From Desulfosudis oleivorans (lineage in GTDB: Bacteria > Desulfobacterota > Desulfobacteria > Desulfobacterales > SURF-7): 64,000 nucleotides of DNA. Below are positions 35,820 through 46,300 of this stretch, piece after piece (within the stretch, counting starts at the first letter, position 1; every line of letters begins with the position of its first letter). The stretch is from NCBI GenBank assembly GCA_020723305.1, contig DYJC01000024.1:1-64000 (forward strand). The letters are read 5' to 3'. The notes under the pieces are model-generated. The model did no database searches and was not told where the DNA came from. It was given only the letters and a program-made list of their open reading frames with translations. The position numbers were made by a program, and so were the translations under genes.

Positions 35820-36992
35820 TTAGTGGACATCCTTGTACTCCGGGTGCTCGTAGAAAATAGGCATTTTGGTTACAATAAATCTGAAAATGACAATGCCGAC
35901 AGTTACGATAAAAACCGATGTGGCGATTTCCATCCAGTGCGGGAAATATCGTTGACTGGAAGGAAGCTGCCAGTTAAATGCAATCAGACAGACATTCAGC
36001 CGGTTGATGACAATGCCGATCACTGTCCATGCGGCAGTCCATTTGATCAGTTTTACGTCCCTGTTCCGGACGCCTATGGCATATAAGAATGACGGTAAAG
36101 CAACAAACCCTATCAATTCGACGAGAAACCAGATCCCATAAGGGGTTACCAGCAGACTCCAGTTATCTCCCCCGGCGATTCCCATCACCTTTATGATAAA
36201 ATAACCCGCAAGCACCAGGGATGCGGCTTTTCCGAAACCCAGGGTTACGCCTTGATTTTCATTCAGATGCGTCTCGTCCATTTTATCATGAAAAAAATGG
36301 TGGGAAAGCGTGCTTTCAAATATCACCATGGACAACCCTGCGATAATGCTGGATACGAAAAAGTAGACCGGCAGATAGGGCGAATACCACAGGGGATGAA
36401 GTTTGGACGGCGCGATCAGGAAAAGGGCGCCTAAAGAAGATTGATGCAGTGTGGAGAGAACAACACCCAGTATTGTCAGGGCCAGGGTCAGCTTCACAGC
36501 AAGTTCTCTTACTTTTTTAATCCCCAGCCATTCCAGCGGAGCCGGCACGAATTCAAGGAATAAAACCGTCAGGTAGAGCGCAACGCATGCAGCCACTTCA
36601 AAAAGAAGGGATGATGTTCCCTGCTGTATGATAAAAGGATATGGCAGGCGCCAGGGTCTGCCGACATCATAATTCAGGGCGAAAACAACAAGCGAATAAC
36701 CGAGAAATCCGGTCAGGACTGCCGGTCTCACCGCAGAATGGTATTTTTTCATTCCGAAAAGATACACAGCTGCTGATGTAACATATCCTCCTGCTGCAAG
36801 GGCCACTCCGACAAGCAGATCAAAGCCAATCCATAACCCCCATGGATTATCGTTGGAAAGATTGGTGACCGCTCCCAATCCCATCGTAAACCGCAGGATG
36901 GTGAGCACAATCCCGACGATGATGATGGAACCGGACACAATATTAAAAGGGGTCAACCATGTTTTGACCTCCATTGCAGGTTTGTCAGACAT
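35820..36992 (-). CDS. hmcC: HmcC, NrfD-family quinone-interacting membrane subunit
   Basis: The protein is 390 residues with about ten membrane helices of the NrfD/PsrC family. The start TPFNIVSGSIIIVGIVLTILRF and the region LSNDNPWGLWIGFDLLVGVAL are typical of HmcC/HybB/DsrP proteins. These subunits bind menaquinol without haem and pass electrons to a 4Fe-4S partner. Its ATG overlaps the stop of hmcB. It precedes hmcD. Confidence 0.88.
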   Translation of the reverse strand: MSDKPAMEVKTWLTPFNIVSGSIIIVGIVLTILRFTMGLGAVTNLSNDNPWGLWIGFDLLVGVALAAGGYVTSAAVYLFGMKKYHSAVRPAVLTGFLGYSLVVFALNYDVGRPWRLPYPFIIQQGTSSLLFEVAACVALYLTVLFLEFVPAPLEWLGIKKVRELAVKLTLALTILGVVLSTLHQSSLGALFLIAPSKLHPLWYSPYLPVYFFVSSIIAGLSMVIFESTLSHHFFHDKMDETHLNENQGVTLGFGKAASLVLAGYFIIKVMGIAGGDNWSLLVTPYGIWFLVELIGFVALPSFLYAIGVRNRDVKLIKWTAAWTVIGIVINRLNVCLIAFNWQLPSSQRYFPHWMEIATSVFIVTVGIVIFRFIVTKMPIFYEHPEYKDVH

Positions 36993-38008
36993 CAGATATC
37001 CTCCTTGGTTCGGGGCTGGGCAGCTTTTTCAACAGCATTTTTTGTTTCTTTTTTGACCTTTGCAAGGGCATCGGCCAGTTTTGAATTTGCCTTATCGGAA
37101 GCAGTCCGGACTGCCTCTTCAAGCTCCTGCTGAAAAACAATTTCTTTGCGTTTGGATATGGCGTATATTCCCGTTAAAAGCACAGGCCATAATCCCACAA
37201 CCATGGGAACCGCTGAAAGAGCGCCGGAGGTCAGTTCGGGAGCCGGTGTAACACCAAGGTCCTCCCGCATGCCAACCTCTGAAAAAGGGGCACTCGAAAT
37301 ATACAGCCAGCTTGTGCCGCCCATTTCCGTCTCGCCATATATGTGATCAACATACCTGCCCGGATATTTGCGAAACCGATCGTGTGCGAGCCGGATCAGA
37401 TCCTCCCTTTTCCCGAATGTCATTGCCTCTTTGGGGCAGGCCTCGACACATCCGGGAAGTTCGCCCTTGATGACCCTGGGATAGCACATGGTGCATTTCA
37501 TGATACGGGGAGTCAGCGGTTCATCATATTCATAGGTCGGAATATCAAAAGGGCAGGCGATCATGCAATAACGGCATCCGACGCATACGGTGGGATCATA
37601 GGTAACGGCACCGGTTTCCGTTTTTTTGAATGCCTTCACAAAACACGCAGATGCGCAGGCAGGCTCCAGACAATGATTGCACTGATTTTTTCTGAATACC
37701 GGGGCTTTTTTTCCAGGGACTTCATATTGATTAACCACGGTATAAGCCTTTTCGGTTGTTCTTCTTTTTTCCTGCAAAACGGAAAGATCCGTAAATGGTT
37801 TATCGGGCAAGGGAAGCTCGTTTACATTGGCGCAGGCTGCCTCACAACTCCGACATCCAACACACAGTGTTATGTCATGCAAAACACCAAAACTTCCGGG
37901 ATAACCTTCAAAATGCTTATTGCCGGCGGCAAAAGCTGATTTACCTGCAACAGATCCTATACCCGCCGCGCCTATCCACTTTAGACATTTCCTTCGTGAT
38001 ATGGACAT
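36992..38008 (-). CDS. hmcB: HmcB, Tat-exported ferredoxin subunit with C-terminal anchor
   Basis: The protein is 338 residues. The start [19 protein letters not shown] is a twin-arginine signal. Four [4Fe-4S] motifs follow in DsrO/HybA order: [52 protein letters not shown] and [22 protein letters not shown] hydrophobic segment near residues 265-285 ([20 protein letters not shown]) anchors it to the membrane, and a Lys/Ala-rich tail follows on the cytoplasmic side. It would pass electrons between cytochrome HmcA and the NrfD-type HmcC. Confidence 0.88.
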   Translation of the reverse strand: MSISRRKCLKWIGAAGIGSVAGKSAFAAGNKHFEGYPGSFGVLHDITLCVGCRSCEAACANVNELPLPDKPFTDLSVLQEKRRTTEKAYTVVNQYEVPGKKAPVFRKNQCNHCLEPACASACFVKAFKKTETGAVTYDPTVCVGCRYCMIACPFDIPTYEYDEPLTPRIMKCTMCYPRVIKGELPGCVEACPKEAMTFGKREDLIRLAHDRFRKYPGRYVDHIYGETEMGGTSWLYISSAPFSEVGMREDLGVTPAPELTSGALSAVPMVVGLWPVLLTGIYAISKRKEIVFQQELEEAVRTASDKANSKLADALAKVKKETKNAVEKAAQPRTKEDI

Positions 38009-38034
38009 ATGAAAGACCTCAACTTACATTTGGT

Positions 38035-39615
38035 TTAACTTTTTTTCTCTTTATGACAATCAATACACCCGGCCGGTTTTTGAATGCCCATCTCTTGATG
38101 GCATCCCATACATTGCTGATGATATGCACCCATGATTCCGGGTTTTAAAGGATTTTCTCCATCAAAAACTTTTCCATGGCAATTACCGCATTGAGGTGGT
38201 TTTTTGGAAACAGGGCTGTTATGGTGGCAACCTTTGCAGATCGTTCCTTCCTGACTGTGGAAATATCCTGCAAGCTTGTTGTCTTTGATATTGTTTACTA
38301 TAGCATTGACAATCTTGCGATGCGGAAAATCAACCGGCTCGTACTGGTTGCTCAGTTTTTTGATTACAACCTTCTCCGGAATATCGACTTCATTATACGT
38401 TCCGGTAATTGGTTTTCTGGACGTTAGCATTTCAGCAGCCAATGATTTTCCGGTTTCCGGGTCACCTGTTTTTTCCATTTCAGATACCGGTACCATATGG
38501 CACTTTCCGCATGAATCATCTTCCTTTTTGTGCATTTTACCCATGAGGGCGTGACAGCCTGCACAGTTTTTTTCTTCCTGTTTTATGCTGTGGCAACCCA
38601 TGCAGCTCTTGTCTGTATCAAGCTGATGCATGGCATTTTCGAGATTTACCTCTTTGCCTTCCTTTATTCCAGCAAGGGTATGGCATTCGTTGCACGGCTT
38701 GAGGCTCTCATGGTGACAGACCCGGCAGGTATCATTGTTCTTTTCGTGCACCTGATGATCAAAAGGAACAAAATTCATCCTGTTTTGTTTTCCGGCATCC
38801 GCTTCCAAGGCTTTTTGATCTGCCTTGATCAGAACAATATCCGGCTGTTTCCGTTCCATTCTTGGAACAGGTGATATTTTTTTAATTTTCTGTTGTGCCG
38901 CTGGATCATGACACCCTGAACAGGTTACAGGGCCGCCGGCCAGATGGTTCGCCAGATTTTTGGTATGGCAGTTGATGCAGGCAATATGGGATGCCTGGCG
39001 CATTGAAATCGGTTTGTCTTTTAATTCAGTTTTGTGGCAGTACCGGCAGGTTCCTTCTTTTCCCTTGGCATAAAAAAGCTTTTTTTCCTTTTCATTATAT
39101 TCATGATGGCATTGTTCGCATTTATTTTCCTGTGCTTCGGAATGACGGAAGTGAAGAGATTTATCAAACCCCATGGGCTGTCTGGAAGATGAATACAGCG
39201 CTTTTTCCCTGTGGCAGCTATCGCACTCAACCGGCCCGGATTTCTCGCGTGCCACCTTCATTTCTCCATGGCAGGATATGCATTCTTTATGATAAAGATT
39301 CATCACCTCTATCCTATCCTCATCCTTGATTCGTTTGAATTTTGGGAAAATCCGGTCATTCACGGTCAAATGGCAGGCTGTGCAATCCAGTTTCTTTTTG
39401 GCCAGGGCTTTGGTGTGAGCATCGTGAAGAAATTCAACAGGCTGTTTTTCAAGCAGGGCAAAACGTTTCAGGAAATCGATTTTAATGATATCAGCCCGGG
39501 TATGAGAAGTATCTTTTAAAATCGGGCCTGACCCGTACAGACTGGTATAAAATATCAAAACAGTGGAAACCGCTAAAAAACAGGCCAAACGAATCAGGTG
39601 TTTTCCCTTATTCAT
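38035..39615 (-). CDS. hmcA: HmcA, 16-haem cytochrome c
   Basis: The protein is 526 residues with an N-terminal export/anchor helix (LIRLACFLAVSTVLIFYTSLYG, about 8-30). I count sixteen CxxCH haem-attachment motifs: CTACH, CISCH, CDSCH, CEQCH, CRYCH, CINCH, CSGCH, CRVCH, CNECH, CMGCH, CAGCH, CGKCH, CKGCH, CGNCH, CMGCH and CIDCH. That number and the c3-like spacing match the high-molecular-weight cytochrome HmcA. It accepts electrons from periplasmic hydrogenase or formate dehydrogenase via cytochrome c3. AAGGATT precedes its ATG. It is the first gene of the hmc-hdr operon. Confidence 0.92.
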   Translation of the reverse strand: MNKGKHLIRLACFLAVSTVLIFYTSLYGSGPILKDTSHTRADIIKIDFLKRFALLEKQPVEFLHDAHTKALAKKKLDCTACHLTVNDRIFPKFKRIKDEDRIEVMNLYHKECISCHGEMKVAREKSGPVECDSCHREKALYSSSRQPMGFDKSLHFRHSEAQENKCEQCHHEYNEKEKKLFYAKGKEGTCRYCHKTELKDKPISMRQASHIACINCHTKNLANHLAGGPVTCSGCHDPAAQQKIKKISPVPRMERKQPDIVLIKADQKALEADAGKQNRMNFVPFDHQVHEKNNDTCRVCHHESLKPCNECHTLAGIKEGKEVNLENAMHQLDTDKSCMGCHSIKQEEKNCAGCHALMGKMHKKEDDSCGKCHMVPVSEMEKTGDPETGKSLAAEMLTSRKPITGTYNEVDIPEKVVIKKLSNQYEPVDFPHRKIVNAIVNNIKDNKLAGYFHSQEGTICKGCHHNSPVSKKPPQCGNCHGKVFDGENPLKPGIMGAYHQQCMGCHQEMGIQKPAGCIDCHKEKKS

Positions 39616-39701
39616 ATTGCGCTAATCCTTGAAAAATAAATATTTTTTAGATGATTCAGGACGGAGTCATGAATAAACCAACCTGAATGGCAATAATCTG
39701 T

Positions 39702-39893
39702 TTATTCGATCTTTCTGTAAAGGCCTGTTAATCCAATCAGACCCGAGCCGAAAAGCCGGAACAAAGCGGGTACCGGCATTGAGCTTATGGAAGTCACTGC
39801 ATGAATGATCTGAGGGATTACCAGCAGGGTAACGACGGCAAAAATGAAAAATGCCTTTTTCCGGATCAATAGCGACAAAACATGTGAATTCAT
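39702..39893 (-). CDS. 63-residue protein with PEP-CTERM-like tail
   Basis: From the ATG at 39891-39893 the frame has a Lys-containing N-terminus, a hydrophobic export-like segment (AFFIFAVVTLLVIPQIIHAV) and a C-terminus PVPALFRLFGSGLIGLTGLY plus RKIE. The tail closely recalls exosortase sorting signals (VPEP-A-LL-GSGL-GL-G--RR) but with PVPA instead of PEPA. If real, almost the whole protein is signal plus sorting tail. It could be a remnant of a larger surface protein. It lies upstream of hmcA on the same strand. Confidence 0.5.
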   Translation of the reverse strand: MNSHVLSLLIRKKAFFIFAVVTLLVIPQIIHAVTSISSMPVPALFRLFGSGLIGLTGLYRKIE

Positions 39894-40139
39894 AAGATGC
39901 CTTTTTCGCTTTATTTTTTTCAATTAATGATGTTTCGCAATGAACATATAAAAAAGCTGTTTGCGTGTCAACAGCTTGTTGTTACCATCTCATTCGTAAA
40001 GAAAAAAGTACCACTTTGTCAGAGTGGTATGTAGAACTTTGGTATAATAGGGACGTAGCAGTTTCGTCCAGCATATTTTTTGATTCCTTGTCCCAGCTGC
40101 CTGATTCCTGGTTGGACCAAGCTGAATGCCCAACAGTAT

Positions 40140-41702
40140 TCAATTATCCGGGTATTTTGTACTGATTTGAAAAAAGTCGTCCTGATGTTCCAGGAAAACA
40201 TCGACCAGGGAAGGGTCAAAAAGACCGCCGCGTTCGTGAACCATATACTCCAGGATCTCATTCCGGGTCCAGGCGTCTTTATAGCAGCGTTTATGTCCCA
40301 GAGCGTCAAAAACATCAGCCATGGCTGTGATACGGCCGAACAGAGAAATCTCTTCACCCTTGAGGCCCCGCGGATATCCCTTGCCGTCCCATCTTTCATG
40401 ATGTTCATATGCAACGGTTGCCGCGATTTTCATGATCGCCTTATCCGAGACTTTCAGGATATTGTACCCTTTGGTGGTATGAATTTTTATTTCTTCCGTT
40501 TCCCTTTCGGTAAGCTGTCCTGGTTTCAACAGAACGGAATCGTTGATTCCAACTTTTCCGACATCGTGCATGGGAGAAGCAAATCTCAGGAGTTCTGCAT
40601 CCTCTTCCGACAGACCTGCGTGGATGGCAAGAGCATAGGATATCTCCGCAACACGGCGCACATGATTGGCGGTGACATCGGACCGGGTTTCGATTGTCTC
40701 ACCCAGCATGAGGATCAATTCTTTTTGTGTATCAATGTTTTCCTGGTAGAGATCGATATTATCAAAAGCAATGGAGAGATTTACGGAAAAAATACGGATC
40801 AGGTCTCTGTCCAGTTCCGTCAAATTGTGACATCCGTTCAGGTAGAAAAGGTTGATCATCCCTTTCCGGGTTGCGAAGTAACCGATATATGCGTCATCTG
40901 TAAAATAACTTTCCTTTCGAACGATTGCGGTTTCCAGATTGTTTTGGACTTCTTCGGGAAGGCTTTCATGCACATATGTATTTTTATATTTTTTTAATGG
41001 GCCTGTGGCGGTATGGATAAAATAAGCGTTACCCTCCTGACAGACAGCAATTCCACTGGAAAGTTCTCTGCTTTGTACTTCATTATCAAGCTGAAGGATA
41101 TACAGCAGTTTGATCAGTGCATCGGATGCCAGATTATTGAATGTTTGATGTTCAAGGATATTGACGGATGATTTAATTATCAGTTCAAGACCTCTTCGAT
41201 TTTTTTCAATGGTTCGAAGATCCCGGAATGCACGCAGAGATGAGGTGATTGTGGTGAAGAGCTCCTTGTTATCCAGTCTTGATTTTTCTTTATAATCATT
41301 GATGTCGTAACCGGTGATGACCTCTTTTGCAGGGGCTTTTCCGGGTTGTCCGGTTCGCAGTACAATCCGGATGAATCGATTGTTCAGCTCTTCCCGGATA
41401 TATCGGGCAACTTCCAGACCGATACTTTCCGTCTCCATAACCACATCCAGCAGGATAACGGCTGCATCATGGTTTTTATGGAGTATTGCTTTGGTGTCCG
41501 CACCGGAAAACGCACTTAAAAATTCCAGATTGCGTCCTTCAAAAGTGTAGTCTTCCAGCGCAAGCTTTGTAATATCATGAATTCCGCTTTCATCATCGGC
41601 AATGACCACTTTCCAGGGATTATTATGTGCAATGAATTCGGGTATGTGCGGTTTCTCTTTAAAGACCAGCTTGTTTTTCCCGCTCATCATGTTATCGGAC
41701 AT
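40140..41702 (-). CDS. Receiver-DUF3369-HD-GYP response regulator
   Basis: The protein is 520 residues. The receiver (about 30-165) has VVIADDESGIHDITK and the phospho-aspartate in VILLDVVMETES. The DUF3369 sensory region follows. The HD-GYP phosphodiesterase domain (about 330-510) has HDVGKVGIND (about 379) and HHERWDGKGYPRGLKG (about 443), the metal and GYP motifs needed to degrade cyclic-di-GMP. It starts 10 bases after the PAS kinase gene, its likely partner, and ends the row of minus-strand genes that begins with pfaD. Confidence 0.88.
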   Translation of the reverse strand: MSDNMMSGKNKLVFKEKPHIPEFIAHNNPWKVVIADDESGIHDITKLALEDYTFEGRNLEFLSAFSGADTKAILHKNHDAAVILLDVVMETESIGLEVARYIREELNNRFIRIVLRTGQPGKAPAKEVITGYDINDYKEKSRLDNKELFTTITSSLRAFRDLRTIEKNRRGLELIIKSSVNILEHQTFNNLASDALIKLLYILQLDNEVQSRELSSGIAVCQEGNAYFIHTATGPLKKYKNTYVHESLPEEVQNNLETAIVRKESYFTDDAYIGYFATRKGMINLFYLNGCHNLTELDRDLIRIFSVNLSIAFDNIDLYQENIDTQKELILMLGETIETRSDVTANHVRRVAEISYALAIHAGLSEEDAELLRFASPMHDVGKVGINDSVLLKPGQLTERETEEIKIHTTKGYNILKVSDKAIMKIAATVAYEHHERWDGKGYPRGLKGEEISLFGRITAMADVFDALGHKRCYKDAWTRNEILEYMVHERGGLFDPSLVDVFLEHQDDFFQISTKYPDN

Positions 41703-41712
41703 AGGTTGTATT

Positions 41713-43332
41713 CTATCTGATTGGGATTGTTATTAAAAATTGAGATCCATTCCCCGGTGTACTGGAGCACTTGATTTTACCGTTCAAGGTCTGGGTTACC
41801 AGATTGTATACTATATGCATCCCGAGCCCGGTTCCTCCCTGTCCACGTTTTGTGGTAAAAAAAGGGTCGAATATTTTTTCCAGCACATCCGGTGAAATAC
41901 CTTTTCCATTGTCTGAATATTGAATGAAGAAATAATCCTGATTTACGGATATGTCAAAGACAATTTTACCTTTTTCAATCCCTTCAAAAGCATGAACAAG
42001 AGAATTGATAATCAGGTTGGTGATGATTCTTGAAAAAGCACCTGGATAACTTACCAGTTCAAGATCCTCAGGGCAGTTGACCGTGACCTGATGGCTTGTT
42101 TTTTTTAACTTCGGCTGCATGCTTGTGAGAATGTCATTCAGGTATTCCTTGAATTTGAATTTTCGCAGCTCTTCGCTGGACTGATCCACGGCAACCTGCT
42201 TGAAGGTACGAACCAGATCAGCTGCCCGGTGCAGATTGGACAGAACAGCATGGGAAGCATCGGTTACGGTCCTGAGATATTGTTCAAATTCCTCCTTTGA
42301 CAGATCATCCTGCTCATATAGTTTCACAATCGCTTTTGTCCGGTCTTCCAAGGTGGACATGCCGGTAACACCAATGCCGATCGGTGTGTTGATCTCGTGG
42401 GCGACCCCGGCAACAAGCTCTCCCAGCGCTGCCATTTTTTTGGATTCCATCAGATGCGCCTGGGTCGTCTTGAGTTCCTCCTCGGCCTGTTTCCGGTTTG
42501 TTACATCTCTCAGGATACCGCAAAAACCAGTAGTATTTCCGTTTTCGTCCCTTTTCAGGGAAACGGAAGACTCCATAAACCGTTTCTCCTGATCTTTGCG
42601 GATCAGTTCCCATTCAACGCCTTTTATCGGTTGCTGCTGTTTAAATACATCATTGAAAAAATGGTTCAGCTTATTACTGTTTTCCTTGTCCGTGAATGTT
42701 TTATAATTCAGTCCCAACACCTCAGCGTCCGAATACCCGATCATTCTGCTCAGAGAACTGTTATAAAAAGTTATGTTTCCTGCCAGATCGATTTCATAAT
42801 ATCCGTCCTCAATAGTTTCCAGGATAGAGCGGTATTTTTCTTCACTCTCCTGCATGGCTTTTTCAGCGGCTTTCCTTTTTGTAATATCACGGATGATAAA
42901 CATGAAAACCGTATTCCGGCCGCTGATCAAAGGAGTTATGGTGTATTCCAGGGATATGGTGGATCTGTCCTTGCGAAGGCCGGTCATTTCGACCGGCAGT
43001 TCGCTGCCAAGAGCAGGATTGGAATAGATGGAGAGGGACGGCCCGTCAGAATGGAAAAGTTGGGTGCTTTTCATCCGGAGCAGTTCCTCCCGGGAATACC
43101 CAAACATTTTACAGGCCCCTTCATTTACGTCAACGATATCTTCCATATCGGTTTCAAAAAAGATAGCATCATCTGCATGCTCAAACAGGGTTTCATACCG
43201 GGCCTGCTTTTCAAGAGTTTCCTCTTCTGTTTTTTTTATTTTGGTGATGGCATTTTGAAGGGAGGTAATTTGCTTTTTTAACTGATTGATTTCATTTTTT
43301 AATTGCTCTGCGGATGGTTCTTGATCAATCAT
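41713..43332 (-). CDS. Two-PAS sensor histidine kinase
   Basis: The protein is 539 residues and soluble. A coiled-coil start (EQLKNEINQLKKQITSLQNA) leads into PAS domains at about 45-160 and 165-285. The dimerisation/phosphorylation motif is AALGELVAGVAHEINTPIGI, and the ATPase shows DNGKGISPDVLEKIFDPFFT and GGTGLGMHIVYNL. The variant HEINTPIG resembles kinases paired with DUF3369 HD-GYP regulators, as here. It starts 61 bases after pfaC, so it may be co-transcribed with the lipid synthase. Confidence 0.85.
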   Translation of the reverse strand: MIDQEPSAEQLKNEINQLKKQITSLQNAITKIKKTEEETLEKQARYETLFEHADDAIFFETDMEDIVDVNEGACKMFGYSREELLRMKSTQLFHSDGPSLSIYSNPALGSELPVEMTGLRKDRSTISLEYTITPLISGRNTVFMFIIRDITKRKAAEKAMQESEEKYRSILETIEDGYYEIDLAGNITFYNSSLSRMIGYSDAEVLGLNYKTFTDKENSNKLNHFFNDVFKQQQPIKGVEWELIRKDQEKRFMESSVSLKRDENGNTTGFCGILRDVTNRKQAEEELKTTQAHLMESKKMAALGELVAGVAHEINTPIGIGVTGMSTLEDRTKAIVKLYEQDDLSKEEFEQYLRTVTDASHAVLSNLHRAADLVRTFKQVAVDQSSEELRKFKFKEYLNDILTSMQPKLKKTSHQVTVNCPEDLELVSYPGAFSRIITNLIINSLVHAFEGIEKGKIVFDISVNQDYFFIQYSDNGKGISPDVLEKIFDPFFTTKRGQGGTGLGMHIVYNLVTQTLNGKIKCSSTPGNGSQFLITIPIR

Positions 43333-43393
43333 TGAATATACTCCTGAAGCAATGCGTTGTCATGGAAGTCCGTTCTTCTACAACCTGTTATCA

Positions 43394-46300
43394 TCAATCT
43401 TTTTTGGAAACAAGCCGGAGTCCGAAATTTTTCATCTGATAGATAAACAGTCCATCCACCTTCAGATACCCGTCTGCAAAAATAGTTGGGGAAGGGGATT
43501 CTTCAATCCGGGTGATTACCGCATCCACTTCCACCTGTTTGTTGGAGGGGACGACCTGGCCCCTGTAAAGCCAGGTATGTTCGTTTTCCGTGAGAAACTC
43601 AAAAACGTGGGTATCCGACAACTCTTTCCATTGGTTCAGGAGGGCAAATTTCATCAGTTGGATAAAGGACTCAATCCCCAGAGATCCGGGGCAGACCGGG
43701 TCCTGGTAAAAGTGGGCCTTGAAGAACCATTCATCCGGATCGATGTTTTTGATCCCCCGGATAAATCCAAGACCATGAGGGCCTCCGTCCGGTACATACA
43801 ATGTTATTTTATCGATCATCCGGATGGCTTTGGCCGGCATCCCCAGGGAAACGGTTTGCGTGACGTTGGGATCTTCCGGAAAAAGAGGGGCATCATTTTC
43901 AAAAACATGGGAGAACTCTCGATCAACCTCTTCCGAAGTTGGGGAGTATGCAAGTTTAGCTGCTCCGCCGATACCGACCTGATTGGCCAGGGTTTCAGCG
44001 GTAAAAAAACCAAAAACCGTATCTCCTTTATAGATCATCCGGCCTTCATTCAGGACTTCCATATCAAGCTCTTCGATGATCAGACCGCCGGCCTCCGAGA
44101 CCTTTGTCATTCTAGCCCGCATGGTGAGCAGTCCCGTGCCCGGCAATACGTTTTCATAAAGGATGGCCTTTCCACCCAGATTCCGGAATTTCAGATCCTT
44201 GTCACTTCTCAGGGCTGAACCCAGATAGGCCGCCAGCCATCCACAGGGCTGAAGTGCGATTTCAAGCAGGATGCAGAAGGCCATTTCCGGTAAACGGTTT
44301 GCCTGAAAATACCATGCCTCCTGCGGAATCCGGTATTCTGCTTCGATCCAGCCCGAAGCCTTTAATACCCAAGGTTCAGGCTCTACATGGGTGATCCGGT
44401 CCATAAAAAAATAGGGAGGTCCGGGCAGCCTTGCAATCTTCCTGTCTTTGTCAAAGCATTGGTAACGATCTCCAAATCCTTCGGAAGGATTTCCAATCGC
44501 ATAGGCCAGAAGCTGTTCTCTGGAATAGATGGTGGGTCTGACTTCAGGCAGTCCGTGTGATGAAGAATTATTTTCTCTTTCCGCCCAGAAGTGTTCTATT
44601 TCATCTCTTGTCAGACCGGTCATTTTCATGGACATGTTCTGAAACATGACGATCCGTTCTTCATCCCCGTACATGATGGCATCTGCAATAACATAAGGTT
44701 CCGGAGAGTAACCGATCTCCTTGATGGATACCTCATACAGGACATGTCTGGTTTCGGTTGTTACCGGCCCCCGGCATTTGAGTACCGCACCGATTTCCGG
44801 AACCGGCTCATAACAGACACCGGGTTTTTCCGTGACCCAGCCCATCCGGAGCAAGAGTACCCGAAGGGTATGGGCGCAGCATTCATACATCAGCGTACCA
44901 GGCATGACCATATCGTCTACAAAATGGCAGGTCAGAAACCAGTCATTGGGATGAATATCCGCCTGGGCTCTGATCATTCCCAGACCGAATCTTCCTCCAT
45001 CCGGGTCCAGTTCCAGCACCCGGTCAATCAGGCTCATCCTGCCGGAGGGAAGCCGGATGGATTCGGATAGGAGGATATCCCTGAAATCCGGACCAAAACA
45101 TTTTTCAATCTCTCCGGTGCGAAGCGCATCGATCCCGGTATCGTCAAAAGATTCTTTTTTCATCGGAACCAGATCTTTCCAGTCCGCAGGTTTTTTGCCG
45201 GGGATTTTTTGTTTATCTTTTTCCGTCAGTACGATTCCACCGGAGTTTTTGACTTCTTCCTTTGTAAAAAATCCGGCACAGCCGTTTCGCATACTGATGA
45301 TGTGCTGGTCTCTAATGTATCCGTTAAAGTGAAAGAAGAAGAGATAGGTTTCCCCTTGGCGGATAAATTTTTCAATCTCGATTTCATATCGGATCACATC
45401 TCCCGGCTGGGGAAGTCCATGATGGAAAGTTGCCACAGCATCCAGCAGCCGGTAGGTGCGTTCTCCTTTGACCTTCAGATCGATGCCGAGATAGGAGCAG
45501 AGGAACAGATCCGCCTGTCCGGCTTCAATGGAGATACACACCGGCACGCGGTTCCCATCCAGATACCATGCTCCGGGATGCACATCATGCTCCGTAACCA
45601 GGGAGCCGGAACCCAGGGACGCCTTTTTGCCCGTTACGGATAAGATCCGATCCACCAACATCAACGGCTCATCCGGAAGCCTAACTCTTGCCTTGTAAGA
45701 ATCAACAACGGCAAATTCCGGACCCAGCACCTTGGCAATGGAACCAACGGCAAACTCCATGCACATCTCCCTCGAGTAGGCGGGTTTTACCGGGAAAGTC
45801 TTTGGAACATTCCGGGGAATCACAGCCTGAATGGCATCCACATCATTGGCAGATATCGCTTTTTCCAGCAAGGTTGTCTGGAATTCAATTGCCTCGGCAA
45901 AAGCCAGATTCAATTGGCTTGAGAAGGCCAGAAAGGTTTCATGGGTCTCGGATATTGCTGAAATATTATCTTGAATCTGTCCGAATACAGATGCATATTC
46001 CGAGGTCATGGCGGGTTCACCGGGAGATTCCACATATGGATGACCGGATGCCGGGTTTCTTCGATATACGGAAGCAACCGCTTCTGCTACCTGTTGCGGA
46101 TAAACAGGATCGGATTTCACAATCAGTGGTTGTTTGGCAGTTGGAATTCCGGATATCGGCAAGGGCGGGCTTGAGGGGGCCCAGCCAATGTGCAGGACAA
46201 TCTCTTTTCCCTTTTTTGGTTTATCCCTTGTATACATTTTTTGGGGATATGCCTGTTTGCCGTATAATGAATCCAGTTTTACGGGCACTCTCTCCGCACT

